Counted from the first letter of the stretch, positions 1 through 13,319 are shown. The stretch is 64,000 nt of DNA from Ligustrum vulgare (GCA_963555705.1 OY743169.1:50954124-51018123); one strand, 5' to 3'. A program made the numbers and translations. The notes: generated by a model from the sequence alone, not told the origin.

Positions 1-2284
1 CATTGACACAAACCTAAAAACATGAATATGAATTTGATTCATATTGAGCTCAACAGTTGAAAAAATAGCACAAACATTCCATGAAATTGTGACTTGCATT
101 GCATACTTGATTTTTGAAGTTAGAACAAGCATACACACAAGTCTTGGACATGATAACATAGTTTGGGGGTTGGTTGAACGCATCACAAGGCATTTAGGGG
201 TCGAAAATGAACTTTGAGAATTAAAACAGAAAATTTGTTGACTTCTACCAATGAAACCACGCGGCAGTGCAGGGACTATATCATGCGGTTGCTCGGCTCT
301 TCTAGTGACATTTTAGTAGTGTTTTAACCTGGGAGCTTTTACTTTCATAATAACATAACATAATGCATGCTTTTCTCCCCAAATTCACCCCAACTTCATG
401 TGATGTACAAGTGACATAATTTCATATTACTTCGAGTTGAATTCATAGGTTGCATCACATCAAAATCACTTGAAGGTATGATCTTTTTCCTTCACTTAAT
501 TATTTTTCCCAAGTTTTGAGGTTTTTCATACACTTGTGGAATTTTGAGATTGTGGAATGATTGATGTTGGGATTAGGCTAGACTTTAGTATGGTTTGATG
601 ATGATTGCTAGGTGAAAATTTTTGGGAAATCCAAGTTCCAAAATCTATGATTCTCTTTTATTTTCATCCATGTACGCCATGTGTTTGTTTAAATGCTACA
701 ATGGATTTTTCAGCAAGTTTTTGCAAATCGTACTGGATGAACTCTATCAAGGAACATGCAATTATCAACAATTCAATGTGGTGCAACTAGTGTCATGCCA
801 AAATGATAACTCAACATGCAAAAACTAAATAAGGAACTGCAAATAAATCCTAAAACTAAACATAAAACAATAAATAAAGCAAAATAAATAAAAGGGTAGA
901 AAATTGGGTTTCCTCCCAATAAGCGCTCCGTTTATAGTCTAAAACCCGACTTTTTACCTGATTTTTCAAGGAACTTTAAATAAGGCTTTTGATGAACGTC
1001 TTTTTTTGTGACATTTGAATTTGCTCCAATGTGCAATGCACCAAAAATTTACCTTGCCCACGTCATAAATGTTAACATCTCTACTCGATTCAAACTTCAA
1101 AATGTAAACTTCAATTACCTCGTCGGTGCCAATGACAACATCAATTATGAAGTTAGAGGGCTGCATGACAGGGCTGGCACTCTTAAGTTCATCTTTGTTT
1201 GTTTGCTCTTCTGTGATCAACTCCTTTCTCCCCACTTGGTCTTCATTTTCAGTTGAAATTCCCTCGAGCTCGATGTCCGAAACTTGAATTTTTGGCAATG
1301 GAGCAATGGTCTCTACATGACAAACAATTTCTTTCGGCTTATCCACTACATTAGATTGCTCTTCTTTTCCTTTAAATGTTTCAACCAAATTTTCTAAATC
1401 ATCTGATCCAATCACCTGAATTTCTGGCATCTGCACTGGATGTCTCTCTGATCTACTAGCTGTTACGTGCCTCATCAACCATGATCAAATTATTACTTGT
1501 GCAGGGATATGTTGGTATTTGTGGGGCAAATTTATGCAACTTGAACATAGAAATGACTTCATAACCCCAAAAATTAGATCTATAGACATCCTGACCCAAA
1601 ATTAGAATAAAAAAGCTCAATAAGTAGTTTGGGGATGAAAAGGTTAGTATAAGTATGTATTGATGGGTTGAGGGTCCGTGGTTCTTGGTTTTGCACCTTT
1701 TATTGAAAGGGGTTTTAGTCAACCGGTATAAGCCAGCACTAGCATAAAAATAATAAATATAAGTCTTATTCCACTCTCCATAGCCTTGGTGACTAGAGAA
1801 AGTAATATTTTAAGTTTGGAGTTGCCTACCAAAAGATCGTTACATGGGTCACTTAGAAAGCTTAAGAGAGAGATGACTAAATAAACATTTTTAACTTTTC
1901 TTTGTCACCTTTGTGACTCAGGTAATTAAGTCTGAGGAGTTCTCTGAATCTAGTGCCCTAAAGTCGTTTTGCTTGGGAGTCATCTACCTAAAGCTGGCTA
2001 CAAGCGTCACATAGAAAGCAAATGAGAAACGTATTGCACAAAGATGGTGAAAGATAGAGACAATAAAAAGAAAAAGTCGTCCATCATTTAAATAAAGTGC
2101 ATGGTATAAGCTTTGTTGATTGAAACTTTGAAATTGGAGGTATGGAATTGGGGACTGCTTACCAATAACTAGTTGTACATGCCTATTTCTAATCCTAACT
2201 ATCTTGTGTGGAAAAATGCAATGAGAAAATATTTAGAAACCACAATAGAGGGAATCTCGAGATTTGAGAGAAAAAACAGTATGT
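1..2284. other. Degenerate retroelement-like flank, no intact gene
   Basis: No intact gene is visible. A minus-strand open frame of 170 codons (966-1478) encodes an acidic, Glu-rich polypeptide ending in a basic CHKKRRSSKALFKVP tail; I do not recognise it. Just beyond its stop, the minus strand reads GGGAGGAAACCC followed by T-rich sequence, which resembles the region downstream of pol in some Ty3/gypsy (Athila-like) elements. That assignment is inference only. The segment was once continuous with 18214 onward, because the CACTA element between them is flanked by matching TGT duplications. Confidence 0.35.
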
Positions 2285-2500
2285 CACTGGTACAGTTTTA
2301 GTCATTTGCGTTGGTTGTAAAAGACAATACGCGTCGATTGTGGAAGTGACGCATTTGGCATAGACGTATATGGTAAGGGGAATATGCGTCGGTTGTTTTT
2401 CGACACAAAAAGTATTACTTTATGCGTCGGTTTTATAACAAAAAAAAATTGGAATATGCGTATGTTGTACAGTACAACCGACGCATATTATAATTTTTAT
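2285..2500. repeat. CACTA left terminus and subterminal repeats
   Basis: The terminal CACTGGTACA is followed by imperfect copies of GCGTCGGTTG-type motifs, with an inverted copy AACCGACGCATATT near 2477-2490. Such clusters are the known TNPA-type binding sites of CACTA elements. Binding here is inferred from family knowledge, not shown. Confidence 0.8.
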
Positions 2501-2699
2501 TTTCTTTTTTTTTTAATCCATGAATCTTGTTTATTATTTTATATTCGATCTCATCATTAAATGTAACTATCAACAACTAACAAATAATCAACACGAATGT
2601 ATAATAAAATTATATAAGTCAATGTACATTAATATTAATTATAGTTATTACAAATGTTCACTTATATATAAACATAAAAAATAAAAAATTACATACAAG

Positions 2700-3015
2700 A
2701 TTCATAGAAGTATTTAGCCCATAAATTTCTAATCTCGTCTGTCTCCTCCATTGAGTAAGAATTTTGATAAAATACCTACAAATAGTTAAGATAAATTATT
2801 GGTTATTTCTTAATAACTAATAAATCTATTATTAAACAATTCGTAGTATTCAATATTTATAACACTTTATCAAAAGAAGTCAATTGAAAATATTGTGTGT
2901 CTATCTCATACATGTTTCTCATAACATAATAGCTACATTCACAACCTCCGGGTTACCGAGAACACTAAAATTTTCACATTAAAACTATTAGTAATATTAT
3001 TATTATTAGAGTGTG

Positions 3016-3052
<37 letters not shown>

Positions 3053-3560
3053 AGAGAGCTAATTATTCAGGAGTTTGTAGTAACTTTTGAATTGATATAC
3101 TGCAATTTGTTTCTAATTTACATTGCCTATACTCTTCTTTCCACCATATATCCAAAATATTTTAAGCGCCCTAAAATTTCAATAAATATGAATGATTATA
3201 ACATTTATATAAAAATTTTGGCAGAATCTCCCCCAATAAATTGAATATAACCAACCTGTAGAGACACGGTGGAATTAAAAACTATTTTAACTTATCAATA
3301 ACCACAACACAAACACATCAATTTCACCTCAAACTCGATAATAATTATTCTATGAAAACTATCAAAACTTATCCACCACATACTAAACAAAAAAACATGA
3401 TCAAGGAAATATATAAATACTTACGTAGTCAATGCTGTTCTGATTTGTATTTTATGCTTATTTGACCCTGCTGAATCCAAGAAGTACACAGCGTTGGATC
3501 GAGAAAAAATCACAAGCAACATCCAATGATTCCTACATATTATGAACGTATAAATATAAC
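2700..3560 (-). pseudogene. CACTA-associated C48 (Ulp1-like) cysteine peptidase remnant
   Basis: Separate minus-strand blocks match a C48 peptidase in order. The block at 3533-3775 gives an upstream segment ending LQFKEYIRAVLPRV. The block at about 3425-3535 reads NHWMLLVIFSR and then VYFLDSAG, covering the His and Asp regions. The block at about 2870-2960 reads GGCECSYYVMRNM, the Cys region, and 2700-2750 holds the usual tail EEIRNLWAKYFYES minus its first residues. The blocks are separated by AT-rich stretches with plausible introns. Many plant CACTA elements carry this domain in a second gene or fused to the transposase; it is unrelated to host SUMO processing unless exapted. A GT/AG microsatellite sits between the blocks. 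I did not establish a full reading frame. Confidence 0.65.
3011..3058. repeat. (GT)10(AG)14 microsatellite
   Basis: A perfect GT run (3011-3030) passes directly into an AG run (3031-3058). It lies in an apparent intron of the CACTA second gene. A 77-codon frame crosses it but is only a by-product of the repeat. Confidence 0.95.
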
Positions 3561-4180
3561 TTTAAATGCCAAATGATTCGAACTAAATAAGAAATAATGA
3601 ATATTAATAGTCTTACTCTTGGAAGTACAGCGCGAATGTATTCCTTGAATTGCAAGGTCTGCATGGTTTCAGCTATATACGTAATGCCGCTTTCAAAATT
3701 ATTTTTCACCTTAATTGACGCAATTTGTGATGGACACATAAATCCAACCAACTTGACACCGAATTCCTCGCACAACTCATGTAGGTACCTAAAAATAATT
3801 AAATCAATAAATAAATGAATGGTGAAAATTTAAATGGAATTTATAAATTTGTGTTAAGCAGTCTTACATCATGTGTATTTGCAGGATAGATATATTCAAC
3901 TACTCCATTTTAAGCAAGTCGGCGATGTTGTCGATTGTAACGTAAATATCTATGTCGTCCGTATGATGAAACACATTTGTGTCTAAAGGAAAAGTGAAAA
4001 AGTCAATACCAACAGGTGTCCGAATGACCGCATTGTGCAACATTTTGCAATTATCACCCTAACGTTGTAATGTTGCATCGTCAACAAGCAGAGACCGTCG
4101 GGTAGATGACATTTCAGAACTTTTGGCCTTTTTTTGTGTATTGACTTTTTTTTTGCCTTTTTCGGTGACTCTTCCTGCAT

Positions 4181-5640
4181 TTAGAAAATTGTTATCATCA
4201 TAACTCGTCTCATATAAATATCAAAGTAAACAATTTTAAAAGAAACATTTATATAACTAAAAATTATTACCTCTCCTAACATAACCAGATGTTGAGGCCA
4301 TTGATTGAAGCTTCCAATAGCATCCCCCATCGTGGTGTGATATTGAGATGGCACTGGTAGAGGATATGCTTCTGCACCACGTACAACATTATCAACCGTC
4401 ACTTTAACATGATCAGTCAAGAGTGATTAAAGATGCACCACAGTTTCAGGTCCAGATGGGAACATTGTCCCTTTCGCTACTATATGAAGCTCGCTATCAC
4501 AACTTACAACTAGACGGAAGGGTATCGGTTTCTATTGTTCTACATGATTGAAAATCATCCTTAGACCGTACAATTAAAATCAGTTTAAAATAATATTCTA
4601 CACATTCAAATAATTTAATTCACATTTGATACATGAAGCCCATCTTATGGATTTTGGATCAACAGAGTGGCAACTGCTGCGAGTTGGTGGTGGGGGAGTC
4701 GGAGTTATGTCCACATCGGCATCAACATTTAAGCCAATGTCCTGAATGATAGAATCATATTTTTTTTGCATACTGTCAAACTTAGTTTACCACTCTAACC
4801 TGACTCGATCGGTCTCCCTCGTGATCATATCTTTAACAAAATCTACCGACACGACCCCACTCGTTCATCTGCTAGAACTGTCAAGCTTGCCATATACATC
4901 TCTGATCATGACATAGACACCATACCCCCTTACCCGTCCAGGATGCTCCTCCTTCCCAAGGGCTTCGGATAAGAAATCATGGTGTATGTTTGGGACAAAT
5001 GTCCCTTGTGTGGGTTCCTCCCCTTTTTCAATTTGTTCCAAAAGTAAAAAGTGAGAATTTAATATAAGTAAACTTCAGTATAAAAAATTCACTATATGAA
5101 CAAACGGGAGGCTATACTTACAATTTTCTGATACACATCCCTTGTTTTCTCGTTGGGGATGTAATATGTTCCATCGTCTTTCTTCTTGGATATTGCTCTA
5201 ACCTAATCTAAATTGTGATCTTGGCTTAACATGGACAAGCTAATTGACACACAAGAAGACGCAAAAGACAGTGGGTCTGTTTGAAGCCACTCTGGCCTTA
5301 TCTCAACATAACCAACTTGGCCTAAAAAGTGTGGATGCTCGTTCTACATTTGTCTTTCCCTAACCTTCTGACTTTTTTCCTTGACAAAATAAACTACAAA
5401 TTTTTAGTCTTTCAACTCAGTATAAAAAATGAATAAGAATTGTGACATTATGCAGACCTTGAAAATCTTAGTCTCACGTTCCTTTTTGAATTTTTTTCCA
5501 TTGTTCCTCTGTTAAGAAATAGTACAGCTGAGTTGGTGATGTGTATTCGAGTGCTCCTTGTTGATGAAATCACACACCAACCTTGTTTGAAGTCTTTCCA
5601 ACGTGAACCCGCAACTCTCAAAATAGTTTTTTTCATGTTG
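4181..5640 (-). pseudogene. CACTA second open region, plant transposase (Ptta/En-Spm)-like fragments
   Basis: The minus-strand block at 5448-5636 starts KKTILRVAGSRWKDFK, the signature start of the plant transposase (Ptta/En/Spm, Transposase_24) region found in CACTA elements. Further along, the block at 4181-4420 contains GDAIGSFNQWPQHLV, another segment usual in these proteins, shortly before the C48 domain. Frameshifts and stops lie between the blocks, so the region is decayed or spliced from several exons. It lies downstream of TNP2 in the same orientation, the usual CACTA gene order. Confidence 0.6.
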
Positions 5641-5724
5641 TCATCGGGTATGTTGAAATCCCTCTAAAATACAACAATAATATGCAATGTTATTTCAAAA
5701 AGATTAATTACTAATTAACTATAT

Positions 5725-5752
5725 ATGTGTGTCTGTGTGTGTGTGTGTGTGT

Positions 5753-5804
<52 letters not shown>
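5725..5804. repeat. (GT)n(GA)n microsatellite
   Basis: A GT-rich run with one interruption (5725-5751) is followed by about 24 GA units to 5804. It resembles the compound repeat at 3011-3058 within the same transposon. Confidence 0.95.
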
Positions 5805-5806
<2 letters not shown>

Positions 5807-6187
5807 CATTTATATCTTCCCAAATTATGTTCATAAGGCCTTGCTCAACTTGGTGCGAGTCACTGATATTTATATCAACTTGAATTCAGACCAAAGACCC
5901 AAGATAAGGCTTGAAGTTCTTCTTATATGGTCTGTTCGGTCAATTGTGCTCATCAAATTCAATGACTTTCACCTACACCTTCTTGTTCATCTTTTTGCAA
6001 GTTGTTGGCCCTCTAGTCTTTTTCCTTTAGCTAATGGACTGATCATGATCAGATGAACTTGAAGAACTAGCCATGATTTTGAAGGTTATTATTCAACGTA
6101 CCTGCATGTATCACAACATAGAAAAATATATTTAGCATATTAATTAGTGTTACCAAAATCAAAAATGAATATTTTTAACGAATAAAG

Positions 6188-6190
<3 letters not shown>

Positions 6191-6229
<39 letters not shown>
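6191..6229. repeat. (TA)n microsatellite
   Basis: An uninterrupted TA run of about 19 units between the TNP2 C-terminal remnant and the second CACTA gene. Confidence 0.95.
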
Positions 6230-6232
<3 letters not shown>

Positions 6233-6279
6233 AATATTACAAAGTATAAGAATGTAAATGACCTCACACAACTAATAAT

Positions 6280-8233
6280 CACGAACAATGGTCAATCTAC
6301 AATCCTTCTTCATGATCTCAACGCATGTAATCGGTTTCAAGGTTATCTTCCCATGAAGTTGCATCCTTTTGTATACCAATAGAAAATGGAGGGGTAATAT
6401 CAAAGTGGTCATAGTCTTCTTTATCCACCACATCACCAATGCCAACAATACGTCTCTTAACTTGAAGGACAATTGACCACTTAGTATCGACAGGATCAGG
6501 AACATAAAATACATGTTTCGCTTGTGATGCAAGTATGAATGGCTCATCAAGATAGCTCATTAGACCAAAATCCTCCAAAGTGAAACCTAATTCATCCACC
6601 CGAACACCCCGTCAGTTATCAACTCTTTTACATTGGAAGAGAAGAAACTTGAACTCCTTGTAATCAAGTTCCCGAATATCTTCAATTACACCATAATAAG
6701 ACATTGCATCATCTATTGGCCTAGTATCTTTGGCTCTGAAAAAATCTCTTGATAATGCTACTTGTGTTACGCCACTATTTTGCATCGTACTCTTACAATC
6801 TTGAAGTTTTGTGTAAAATGTATACCCATTAATGTCACATGCATATAAGACCTCACAAGTATGCCAGGATCATACCCTAACCACTTTATCGTTTCAAAAA
6901 TTTTATTCGATGTTTGTGACAACTCTTTCATCACTAGATCTTTGAACCATTTTGCAAATGAACGATTATATTGATTAGTCACCCACCTTTCATCTTTTGA
7001 AGGATTCTGCTGTCTTAAAATGGACATGTACTGGTCCAAATATGGATGAAACTCAGTTAGGTGTTACAAGATAAGGAGGTGTGCTTTGTCTCGCAATTCA
7101 ACACTTGGCAAGATTGTTTTGCATCCAATCGTATCTTTACCTTCGAGTCTTCTCTTGCGATGCTTTTTAGGAATACCAATAGCCTCAACACCATCCAGGT
7201 AGTCACTACAAAATTTGATAACCTTCTTAGCAGCATAACCTTCAATGATACTGCCTTCAGGTCGAAATCGGTTTCTCACATATCCTTTTAATATCCCCAT
7301 GTATCTCTCAAATGGATACATATACCTTAAGAACACCGGACCACAAATCTTAATTTCTCTCACAAAGTGAACAAATAAGTGCACCACAACATCAAAAAAA
7401 GGATGGCGAAAAATACATTTCAAACTGAAATAGAGTGATAACAATATCGGCCTGCAAATCATCCAACGCCTCCAAATCAACAAATTTACTGCAAATTGCA
7501 TTGAAGAATAAAACAGTTTTATAATGACATGTCTAACATGTTTTGTAAGTATGCCTCAAATTGCAACTAGTAATAAGTGTTGCATTAAGACATGACAATC
7601 ATGAGACTTCATGCCAACCAATTTTAGGTCCTTCATCGACACAAGACTTTTGATGTTTGAAGAGTATCTAAATAGAACCTTAACAGCATTTAAGCACTCA
7701 CAAAAGCTTGTTTTCTCTTTTCTAGACAAAGTATAACAAGCGGGAAAAGGTACGCTTTTCCGACGCTTGAGGTGCTGACTTATCTCGTATCCCCATTTCT
7801 ACCATGTCTTTTATGACTTTGATACCATCTTTCGTCTTTCCTTGAATGTTCAATAATGTCCCGATGATACTATCACATATATTTTTCTCCACATGCATTA
7901 CATCAAGTCAATGCCTAACTTGTAAATATTCCCAGTACTGTAGATCCCAAAACATGGATCTCTTCTTCCAAAGACTCTTCTGTGGAGGCTTAAAAGGTTT
8001 TCCAAACACGACATCAATATTTTTAACTCGTTCATAAACCTCATTTCCTGTTAACGGCAAGCAAGAAACTCGAGTCTAGATTTTTCAATCGAATGCCTTT
8101 TTCTTCTTTCGATAAGGGTGGTCAACAGGAAGAAAAATTCAATGACTCATAAACACATTTTTCTTACAGTTTTTCAACCAAAGATCAACCATGTCTTCCT
8201 CACAAATGGGACATGTTTTAGCTCCTTTGTTAG
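6280..8233 (-). pseudogene. TNP2 transposase, C-terminal half (interrupted copy)
   Basis: This is the downstream half of the CACTA transposase, continuing from 11105 across the solo LTR. Minus-strand landmarks in order: KGAKTCPICEEDM just inside the junction (about 8200-8233); LDVMHVEKNICDSIIGTLL around 7840-7910; a cytochrome-like block CIFRHPFFDVVVHLFVHFVRE (about 7360-7420, DUF4218 region); YPFERYMGILKGYVRNRFRP; then the DUF4216 region at 6318-6599 with HVFYVPDPVDTKWSIVLQVK. In-frame stops near 8080 and 7915 and several frame changes show that it is non-functional. TNP2 proteins cut CACTA ends, so this copy could now only be mobilised in trans. No sign of host co-option was seen. Confidence 0.85.
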
Positions 8234-11104
8234 TGTAACACCCAAGTTTAAAATCCTAAACCTAGGCGTGTTAACTTCCCTTTTTCTTTAATGTGGAAAC
8301 AAATCATTTGAAACTTCAACATTTTCATTTTCTATTATAAAATTTTACATAAATTTCAATAGAGTCTCCTCTATAAATTGGACATAGCCAACCTATAGAG
8401 GGACATCATAACCGTTTTTAAAACATGCATCTCAACTCATCCAATTCAAAATATCACCAAAATCATTTCAATAAATCCCAAACTCCTCAACGATATAATA
8501 CCAAATAAATAAACTTTAACAAATGAAATAAGAGGTAATTTAACCTCTAATACGACACCCATACTTAATCAAAACTAACTTCAACCAAACAATTATCAAT
8601 AATAAATGAATTAAGGAATAATGAATGAGAAACTTAAATAATTTCTAATTTAACTTTATTTTCAAAGATTGAAGGTAGGTATAGCTTGAGTCTGTCACCG
8701 AGTGCTCTCCTAGTCTCATCTATCTTTCATCACCTGAAATATTGGGGAGGGATTGGGGTGAGTTAAAGCTCGGTAAGCAAACTTCGTGCAAGTGATGCAT
8801 GCTTATGACATGAAATGCTTTAAACTTTGAAATATGTATCCCCATTCAATTTAACCTTTCAAAACTTTCAAACATTTCAAACTTTCACTTAAGATTTAAA
8901 AATTTTACTTCATTCCATCGTGAGCTCACTGGTGTATCTTCTAGTCAATCAGATAACAGTGGGCAATTCTTATTTGGAACCAGATTAACATTCACATTTC
9001 CATCGTAAAACGGTTTAACATTAACTTTCCCACCGCAAAGCGGTCATTCACTTTATTCCACCGCAAAGCAGCTCATTTCATTCTAGTACGCTGGTCCCCC
9101 GCGCCCCATTTCCCAATCGCATCTTTCATGACATAGAAGTACACCCATTCTTTCTTGAAAAACTTGGGATACATAACTTTTGACAAAATTTGCACTTTGA
9201 CACATTCCTTTCATTAAAACATTTGACTTCCCCCATTTCGATGCCAATGCATGCTTAATGATGTAATGAGATGATAACGTGCATGCTTGAACATTTCCTT
9301 AAATACACATACTTGCATATGGTAAACCAAAAGCATTAGAATTCCGTAACTAACACGAATGTCAATTAAGCACATAATTCCACATTGAACATTCAACTAT
9401 GCTAAAAGAAGGGGAAGTTTACTTACTTGACGTCCTTAGCATTTACCATTATCTGGATTTGCAAGTGGAGGAGCCTCGACTGCCCGTGTCGTCAATGTAC
9501 CAAAATTCTAGTTGTATCCATTCATTTAGTAAAATATACTTTCAGTTCAAATTGATATATTCATTATTCTTTTAACATTACACTAAACAAGGTAAAACAA
9601 TAAATCTTCTTTCCCTTTTCATTCTTGTGATCATTTATTCCAAACAAGGTATTAAGATATAGTAAGTACTTTCATACAAAACTCGAAAGCAAAAGATTTA
9701 AACCATTCGACGCAACATTTTAAGCTTAACTATTAAGGTACTTAAATCAAAACCAAAGTTTGAAAAATGTACGCGCCTTTACAATTTTCCCAAAATTTAG
9801 GAATTATAATTATTACTCACGTTCACACTAAAATCGCAATTAAGTTAACTAAATTTCCAAATTCCATAATCCTTTAACAAATCCGAAAATTTCTACTGAA
9901 ATCTCAAAGTAAATCTATAACTACCCATCTAAAACTAAAAATTCAAAACTCACATCTCTCAATATCACCTTATATTCAAACTTAAATCAAAATTATCAAA
10001 ATTTTACTAACAACTCTAACCATTCAAGAAGTTTTCCCAATTAGACAAATTACAAATTTCCACTCATAGTTAAACACGAACAGTAAACTAACAGGCTTAA
10101 ATTCATAATTTATCAAAATCTGAAAATTTTAAACAAGATTCCATTTTACTAAAATCAGTCAAAATAACCTAGATCTATAAATTCCAAAATCTGAAAATCA
10201 CATGTATAGTATATACACTGTCATCATAAAGCTCCCAAATTTTGAATTTGACATTTAACATATGAAATGTAAACTAAAATTGAATCTGAATTTATATATG
10301 TAAACATAAAATCTGAAATTTACATATATTTATACATATATACATATTATTCACATACTGAAATTAACAATTAAGCTTAAAAATCTTAATATTATATAGA
10401 GGATACATACATTCACATCATATGCATATATGTGTGTGTTCGTGTGTGAAAGTATGTGTGCGATTAGCATTGTGCATGTGTGAACCCGCTGTGTGTGTGT
10501 GTGTGTGTGTGCGCGCGCGCGCGCGTCCAAGTGCGCACGATGTGTGCATGCGTGAGGGAGAAGTGGATGGGTTACCCGGTGGTTTGGCGACGAGAAGGAG
10601 GTAGTGGCGATCACCGGCAATGTGAGGGGGGGCGGCGGTGGTCGAAGGTGAGGAGAGGGAGCCGAGAGTGTTAGGGGAGAGAGAGAGACGCGAACAGAGG
10701 CAGGATGAAGAGAGACTGAGGGTGCGGTTTGATTTAGAGGTGGTTTAGGTATAAAATTTTGGTAATTTGCAAATTGGTCCTTCATTTCTCTCAAAGTACA
10801 TAATTTAGTCCATAAGTTCTATTTACTCTCCAATCGCCGCCAAACTACCCCCACTATCAATTTAACAAAATAATATAGAAAATAGCAAGCTTAGGCAATA
10901 AAATAATTAGTCACATAAATTGCAAGTAAAAAAATTTATAATTTTCTAATTGGCACATTGAGCGGGACGGCGTCCAAATCCTTCCACTGCAAAATAATTC
11001 AAATCATTGATATAAAATTAATTAAATTTAAAATTTCGAATAACATTAACATAAATATTACGTGAAATTTTACAGGTGTACGAAAAATGAAAAGCGGTAT
11101 TACA
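8234..11104. mobile_element. Solo LTR (2.87 kb) inserted in TNP2
   Basis: The segment starts TGTAACACCC and ends GGTATTACA, giving TG...CA ends with a short inverted repeat. GTTAG flanks it on both sides (8229-8233 and 11105-11109). Removing the segment plus one GTTAG rejoins the transposase in frame at YDNLSGYTN-KGAKTCPICEE, which confirms both boundaries. No pol or gag homology lies inside, and no second LTR is present, so it is a solo LTR left by LTR-LTR recombination, probably of a Ty3/gypsy element given its length and the TGTAAC start. It contains a GT/GC-rich microsatellite and a purine-rich stretch near 10434-10740. Confidence 0.87.
10434..10526. repeat. GT/GC-rich microsatellite inside the solo LTR
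   Basis: The run passes from TGTGTGTG-type repeats through a (GT)n run at about 10491-10511 to (GC)n at about 10512-10525. Short open frames on both strands here are repeat artefacts. Confidence 0.9.
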
Positions 11105-12370
11105 GTTAGTATAACCCGACAAGTTATCATAGCTGAAAAATCATTTATGGTGCGAAGTATCATAGCACGTATGGTGAAATTCATTTCGCTATGTGCATCA
11201 AACACCGACACACCTTCATTCCACAACTGCCTTAAATCTTCGATTAATAGCTCAAGGTAAACATCTACATCATTTCCCGGTTGTTTAGGCCCTGATATTA
11301 GCAACGATAACATGATGTACTTGCGCTTCATACATAACCAGGGAGGCATATTGTAAATCACCAAAAGAACTAGCCAAGTGTTATGTTGACTACTCATGTT
11401 ACAATGCAAATTCATCCCATCTGTGCATAGTCCAAGCCTAAGATTCCTCTCTTCGGCACTAAATTTGGGAAACATCCTATTAATGTTCCTCCATTGAGGA
11501 GAATCGACAAGGTGTCTTAGTTTTCCATTTTATTTCCTCCCTTAAGCATGCCACCGTATGTTCTTAGCATCCTTTGCATTAGCAAACAAACGTTTAAATC
11601 TTGGTATTACGGGTAGGTACCATAACACCTTTGCCGGAGAACCTTTCTTATCTTCACAATTATCATTTCCATACTTTCACTTATACCTCAATGCCCTACA
11701 CTTTGGACATGGATGCAAGTCCTTATACTCATTTCGATACAATACACAATCATTTGGACATGCATGTATCCTCTCGATCTCCATACCCCTCGGGCACAAC
11801 ATTTTCTTTGCCTTGTAAATTGAACTAGGAAGCTCGTTATCCTCCGAAAGTATCTCCCGTAATAGTTCCAACAATTCTGTAAAACTCCTATCACTCCACC
11901 TATTCTTTGCTTTCAAGTTATACAATTTGAACACAGTAGACAATTTTGTGAATTTATTACAACCAACAAACAAAGGCTTTTCAGAATCATTGAACAAGTT
12001 ATCGAATATATGGGGTTGTTCAATTAAATCTTGTTGTATATCACGAATCATTTCATCTATCCGATCATTATTCACATCATTCTCGTGATTCTTCATATTA
12101 ATCTCATCATTATTGCTTAAACTCTCATTGTCACATGTGCTCGTCCCAGGAAGTATACTCTCACCATACCATATCCACCATGTATAACCCTCCTTAAACC
12201 CACGACGAATCAAATGGCTCTTTACTTGCTCAGAGCTGCGAAACTTTCTCAAATTCTTACGCTCACAACAGGAACATAAAATCATTTCTTCCCCTTTCTT
12301 TATTTTGTTTTCCTCAGCACATTTTTAAAATTTTTCAACTTCTTTCACATATTTTAGTATATTACGTCTC
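11105..12370 (-). pseudogene. TNP2 transposase, N-terminal half (interrupted copy)
   Basis: The minus-strand frame at 11677-12285 begins with a Cys-rich transposase-associated domain (CSCCERKNLRKF, then HLIRRGFKEGYTWWIWYGE), continues with an acidic linker, and ends PCPKCRAL, all standard TNP2 landmarks. The next block (10999-11475) gives FSAEERNLRLGLCTDGMN, then NMPPWLCMKRKYIMLSLLI and SGPKQPGNDVDVYLE, in the Transposase_21 core. The reading frame extends upstream of the first Met to about 12370 with one stop (KYVKEVEKF then a stop), so the natural start has decayed. A solo LTR interrupts the gene at 11104/11105 and a frame change lies around 11130. Function is lost. Confidence 0.88.
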
Positions 12371-12879
12371 CCATACAACCAATTTCAATCTATATCTAAC
12401 GACCTATATATCAATATATTCATAATGTATTAAAACGAATGAAATCATCTTGAATTATAAATATCATTTTTTAGTTATAAAATCCTACAAAGATTTTGGC
12501 AGAATCTCCCCTATAAGTTAAACTTAGCCAACCTGTAGGGGGAATCAAAATATCACAATAACACCAAAAAATTCAACCTTAACATATCCAAAACTCAAAC
12601 ACAACTTTAGTCAAACTTCAACATCATCAACTACTCCAAAATTAATTCAACATCAATTCTCAACTCCTCAACATCAAATGTCTATAATCAATTGTATATT
12701 CTATAAAAAAATAACATTCTAAAATTTCATTAAAATTGCAACATTTCAAAAATTGCAATGTATCCACCTACTAACTCAAAATCAATAATCTAAAATTAAC
12801 AATCGAACTAAACTAATAAAAAGTCATTTAAACTAATTAACACACAAATTAAATCATCATATACATGATAAATAAATAA

Positions 12880-12883
<4 letters not shown>
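12371..12883. other. CACTA non-coding segment with a GGCAGAATCTCCC repeat
   Basis: AT-rich sequence with no gene. Positions 12490-12545 hold a block (GGCAGAATCTCCC then GCCAACCTGTAG) that recurs in altered form at 3214-3272 and, inside the solo LTR, at 8350-8410. The source family is unknown. Confidence 0.5.

Positions 12884-12966
<83 letters not shown>
12884..12966. repeat. (TA)n run of about 80 bp next to the pararetrovirus
   Basis: A nearly perfect TA dinucleotide run abuts the 3' end of the viral insertion. The opposite viral end is followed by TA-rich sequence from about 17488. Endogenous pararetroviruses of plants (florendovirus type among others) are often found in TA dinucleotide repeats. 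Confidence 0.95.
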
Positions 12967-12969
<3 letters not shown>

Positions 12970-13319
12970 AAATAACAAAATTATGAAGAAACGTTGAAAT
13001 TTGATTTCTTCTTTGAGAAAATGATCATGTCGTTTTTTGAAATTAATGTTGTTAATAATTTGAGAAATTGATGCTTGCTTGAGAGCATTAACATATTTGA
13101 AGGAAGGAGGATTCGTAAATTTGAAAAATAAATCTTATCCAAAAACATTTGTATTAAGACCTTTTTCATTAGCTTGAAACGGATAAATTTGAACAATAAA
13201 AGGAGTACCAAGAATAATGATCCAGATCCTTAACCAAGTAAAAGATATTTTTGAAACAAATATTTGAATTACAAACATGAGCTTTGAGAGTTTATATTGA
13301 ATATTTAATTTTTTAAAAT

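Noticed and set aside
10351..10794. 147-codon minus-strand frame with Pro/His-rich sequence
   Set aside because: Crosses a GT/GC microsatellite inside a solo LTR; composition artefact.
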